In this document: positions 4,867 to 7,337 of the stretch, one piece after another
How positions within the stretch are numbered: position 1 is the stretch's first letter
Layout: every line of letters starts with the position of its first letter
Origin: Thermococcus sp.
GTDB taxonomy: Archaea; Methanobacteriota_B; Thermococci; Thermococcales; Thermococcaceae
Assembly: GCA_011050175.1 (NCBI GenBank)
Contig: DRGF01000095.1
Location: 1-7,337, forward strand
Direction of reading: 5' to 3'
Length of the DNA stretch: 7,337 nt
The notes under the pieces: model-generated
What the model saw: only the letters and a program-made list of their open reading frames with translations
The model's database searches: none
What the model was told of the DNA's origin: nothing
Program-made: the position numbers and the translations under genes

Positions 4867-7337
4867 ATGAAGCCCGGTGTTCTGAAGGGTTATTCAAAAG
4901 CCCTCAAAAATGTCCGTGAAAAAGGCAAAACAACGGAGTATTCTTATAGGCCAGCTTTCAATGAGTTTCTTAGAGGTCTTTTCCCGAGAGAATATAATGT
5001 CAAGATACTTCATGAACCAGGTAGGGAGACCTTCGGTGCTCCCGACTTCAAGATTTTCACGGATACTGGAATCATAGGGTATATTGAAACAAAGGCTCCC
5101 GACCTTGACCTTCATCGGCTTCCCAAGAGGGACAAGGGTCAAATTAAGCGTTATTCAGAGAGGCTCGACAACTTCATCCTGACCAACTACCGTGACTTTA
5201 TTCTGTACCAAAGGGGAGAAAAGGTCGATGAAGTGTCGCTTCTCGATGAGGACTTCAATTTGATAGAGTCAAACATCGAGCGGTTTCAGAGGCTGGTTGA
5301 GAGGTTTTTGAGCTTCACGGTTCCGAAAATCAAAGACCCCGAGACCTTGGCCAAGATACTTGCGAGGAGGGCGAGAATCCTAAAGGATGTCGTTCTGGAG
5401 AACCTCACCCACGATGAAGGGCTTCAGTACCTCCACAGGGCCTTTAAGGAGCACCTGATGAGCGGAATGACGAAGAGTGAGTTCGCCGATGCCTATGCCC
5501 AAACCGTTGTTTACGGCCTCTTCATGGCGAGGTTTACAATAAAAGGTGAGCTTACAAGGGAAAACGTTGCCTTTAGGGGTGTTCCCAAGTCGCTCCGTGT
5601 CGTCCACGAGATATTCAAGTACGTCGCCTCCGACCTGCCCGACTACCTTGAGTGGATTCTTGAAGAGCTTATAGCAATACTTAACAACGTTGACGTTGAG
5701 GAGCTGCGGAAGAGATTCCACTTCGGAAACGGCGACTTTGACCCGTTCCTGCACTTCTACGAGACGTTTCTGGCGGAGTACAACCCCAAGCTGAGGAAGT
5801 CAAAGGGCGTCTATTACACACCAATCCCTGTTGTTGAGTTCATAGTCAACTCGGTGGACGAGATACTTAAAGAGAAGTTCGGAAAGAGGCTTCATGATGA
5901 TGGAGTTACCATACTTGACCCCGCAACAGGGACGGGGACGTTCCTGGCCGGAGTCCTTGACAGGATACACCACAACATCAAGGGAACGCTCTTCCAGCTC
6001 TACCTCAAGGAGAGGCTCTTAAACAACATCTACGGCTTCGAGATACTCATTTCGCCCTACTTGGTGGCTCACCTCAAGCTCTCAATGGTGCTCAACCAGT
6101 GGGGCATAAAGCTGAGGAACGACGAGAGGTTCAGGATTTACCTCACCAACGCCCTTGACATAATGCGTGAGCGCGGACAGGCGGGGCTCTTTGAAAGGGC
6201 ACTGGACAGTGAGAGCGAGGAGGCCGATAAGGTAAAGAAGGATACGAGGATTTTCGTGGTCATTGGAAACCCACCGTATGAAACAAGAAAGGATGAAACT
6301 TACATTCAGACTCTCTTGAAAGACTACATGAGTGGTCTAGGGGTTGAGAAAGAAAAATCCAGAAATGCCCTTCAGGATGACTATGTTAAGTTCATCCGCT
6401 TCGCCCAATGGAAGATAGACCAGAACGGCAAGGGAATAGTTGGCTTCATCACAAACAACTCTTACCTTGACGGCCTCGTTCACAGAAGGATGAGGCAGAG
6501 CCTGATGGAGAGCTTTGACGAGATTTATATCCTCAACCTCCACGGGAACGCAAGAAGGGGTGAAAATGACGAGAACGTTTTTGACATCCAGCAGGGCGTT
6601 GCCATAGCACTCTTCGTGAAGCTCAGGGAAGGAAAGCACAGGGCCGAGGAGTGCAGGGTCTATTACCGCTCGATAGTGCACGACGAGGGCAAGACGAGGA
6701 GGGAGGAAAAGTACGAGTTCCTCAGAAACAACACTTGGAAAACCGTCGAATGGAAGGAGCTCCAGCCAAAGGAGCCCTACTACTTCTTCGTGCCGAAGGA
6801 CTTGAGCCTTGAAGAGGAGTACAGCAAGTTCCCGAAGCTGGACGAGATTTTTGAGGTTTACAGCTCGGGGGTTGAAACAGGAAAGGACAGCGCTCTTGTG
6901 GCTTTTTCAAAGGATGATTTGAAGCCAGTTATTGAGGATATCTTGAATCCTCAAGTCTCTACGGCACAATTGAAGGAGAAATATGGAATTGAATCAACTT
7001 CGGGATGGCGGTTTGAGGAGAGACGGGCAAAGATTGTAGGGACTCTTGTAGCGATCAATAACTTCAAAAAACTTGCCTATAGACCATTTGACTGGAGATG
7101 GGTGTATTACGAACCAAAAATTCTAAGACGAGCCCATTTTGATGTTATGAAACATTTCTTGTCTGGGAGGAATATTGGCGTTGTCACTGAAAGAATCGTC
7201 CCAAAGATGAAACTTTTATGGGATGCAGTTTTTGTTGTGGATACAATATCTGAACTACACCTAACTGGCTCCAAATCCTATCTCTTCCCCCTCTACCTCT
7301 ACTCCGACGACGGCAAAGAGAAGAGGCCCAACATCAA
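4867..7337 (+). CDS. Single-chain restriction-modification enzyme (type IIG/ISP-like), C-terminus cut by window edge
   Basis: The frame is open for 823 codons and runs off the right edge; relatives are usually about 1000 residues or more. It joins cleavage, adenine-N6 methylation and target recognition in one chain. Residues 24-76 fit a PD-(D/E)XK nuclease: E24 in TTEYSYR, P59-D60 and E74-T-K76. Residues about 80-300 are a helical connector with YAQTVVYGL (210-218). The methylase has motif X GVYYTP (314-319), motif I DPATGTGTF (351-359), a GFE motif (390-392) and the catalytic NPPY (468-471). From about 590 the chain is a target-recognition domain with YRPFDWR (738-744) and LFPLYLY (806-812), as in type ISP specificity domains. 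No helicase is present, unlike classical type ISP enzymes such as LlaBIII, so type IIG/IIL is more apt. It is divergent from vapBC. GC content drops to about 39% over 6901-7260. Confidence 0.9.
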   Translation, partial: MKPGVLKGYSKALKNVREKGKTTEYSYRPAFNEFLRGLFPREYNVKILHEPGRETFGAPDFKIFTDTGIIGYIETKAPDLDLHRLPKRDKGQIKRYSERLDNFILTNYRDFILYQRGEKVDEVSLLDEDFNLIESNIERFQRLVERFLSFTVPKIKDPETLAKILARRARILKDVVLENLTHDEGLQYLHRAFKEHLMSGMTKSEFADAYAQTVVYGLFMARFTIKGELTRENVAFRGVPKSLRVVHEIFKYVASDLPDYLEWILEELIAILNNVDVEELRKRFHFGNGDFDPFLHFYETFLAEYNPKLRKSKGVYYTPIPVVEFIVNSVDEILKEKFGKRLHDDGVTILDPATGTGTFLAGVLDRIHHNIKGTLFQLYLKERLLNNIYGFEILISPYLVAHLKLSMVLNQWGIKLRNDERFRIYLTNALDIMRERGQAGLFERALDSESEEADKVKKDTRIFVVIGNPPYETRKDETYIQTLLKDYMSGLGVEKEKSRNALQDDYVKFIRFAQWKIDQNGKGIVGFITNNSYLDGLVHRRMRQSLMESFDEIYILNLHGNARRGENDENVFDIQQGVAIALFVKLREGKHRAEECRVYYRSIVHDEGKTRREEKYEFLRNNTWKTVEWKELQPKEPYYFFVPKDLSLEEEYSKFPKLDEIFEVYSSGVETGKDSALVAFSKDDLKPVIEDILNPQVSTAQLKEKYGIESTSGWRFEERRAKIVGTLVAINNFKKLAYRPFDWRWVYYEPKILRRAHFDVMKHFLSGRNIGVVTERIVPKMKLLWDAVFVVDTISELHLTGSKSYLFPLYLYSDDGKEKRPNI

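Noticed and set aside
4856..4870. ATG at 4856 as an alternative start for the restriction-modification gene
   Set aside because: It is out of frame and meets a TGA after four codons; the GGTGAT site fits the ATG at 4867.
4894..6681. Minus-strand open frames at 4894-5142, 5380-5754 and 6337-6681
   Set aside because: All lie opposite the continuous restriction-modification frame, which carries intact nuclease and methylase motifs.

Overview
The window looks like chromosomal DNA of a hyperthermophilic euryarchaeon of the order Thermococcales, most likely Thermococcus. Supporting signs are a MoaA of Thermococcales type, an archaeal FAU-1/AU-1 ribonuclease (S1-like, RNase E/G-like and DUF402 regions), a membrane-anchored DUF835 protein of a kind abundant in Thermococcales, purine-rich GGTG-type ribosome binding sites, AT-rich TATA-like boxes about 35 bases before starts, and roughly 50% GC. 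This assignment rests on recognition of protein families, not on a database search.

Layout. Positions 1-894 (minus) hold the N-terminal 298 codons of a DUF835 membrane protein that runs off the left edge. Positions 997-1923 (minus) encode MoaA, the first enzyme of molybdopterin (in this group mainly tungstopterin) synthesis. A 123-base divergent intergenic region separates it from a two-gene plus-strand unit: an unrecognised coiled-coil protein with a possible C-terminal winged helix (2047-2790), whose end overlaps by 35 bases the gene for the RNA-binding ribonuclease FAU-1 (2756-4171). Convergent to this, and sharing a TTAA with its stop codon, is a minus-strand VapBC toxin-antitoxin operon (vapB 4551-4775, vapC 4168-4554, joined by an ATGA overlap). 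A 91-base divergent promoter region then leads to a large plus-strand gene (4867 to beyond 7337). It encodes a single-chain restriction-modification enzyme with a PD-(D/E)XK nuclease, a helical connector, an N6-adenine methylase and a target-recognition domain; the right edge cuts off its C-terminus.

Functionally the left and middle parts are housekeeping (cofactor synthesis, RNA processing) plus lineage-specific proteins. From 4168 onward the window is a small defence block of a toxin-antitoxin pair back to back with a fused restriction-modification enzyme. The most telling local signal is an abrupt fall to about 39% GC over 6901-7260, exactly in the target-recognition part of that enzyme, with return to about 53% after it. 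This is what exchange of a DNA-specificity segment would leave. No RNA genes, CRISPR arrays or insertion sequences were seen.
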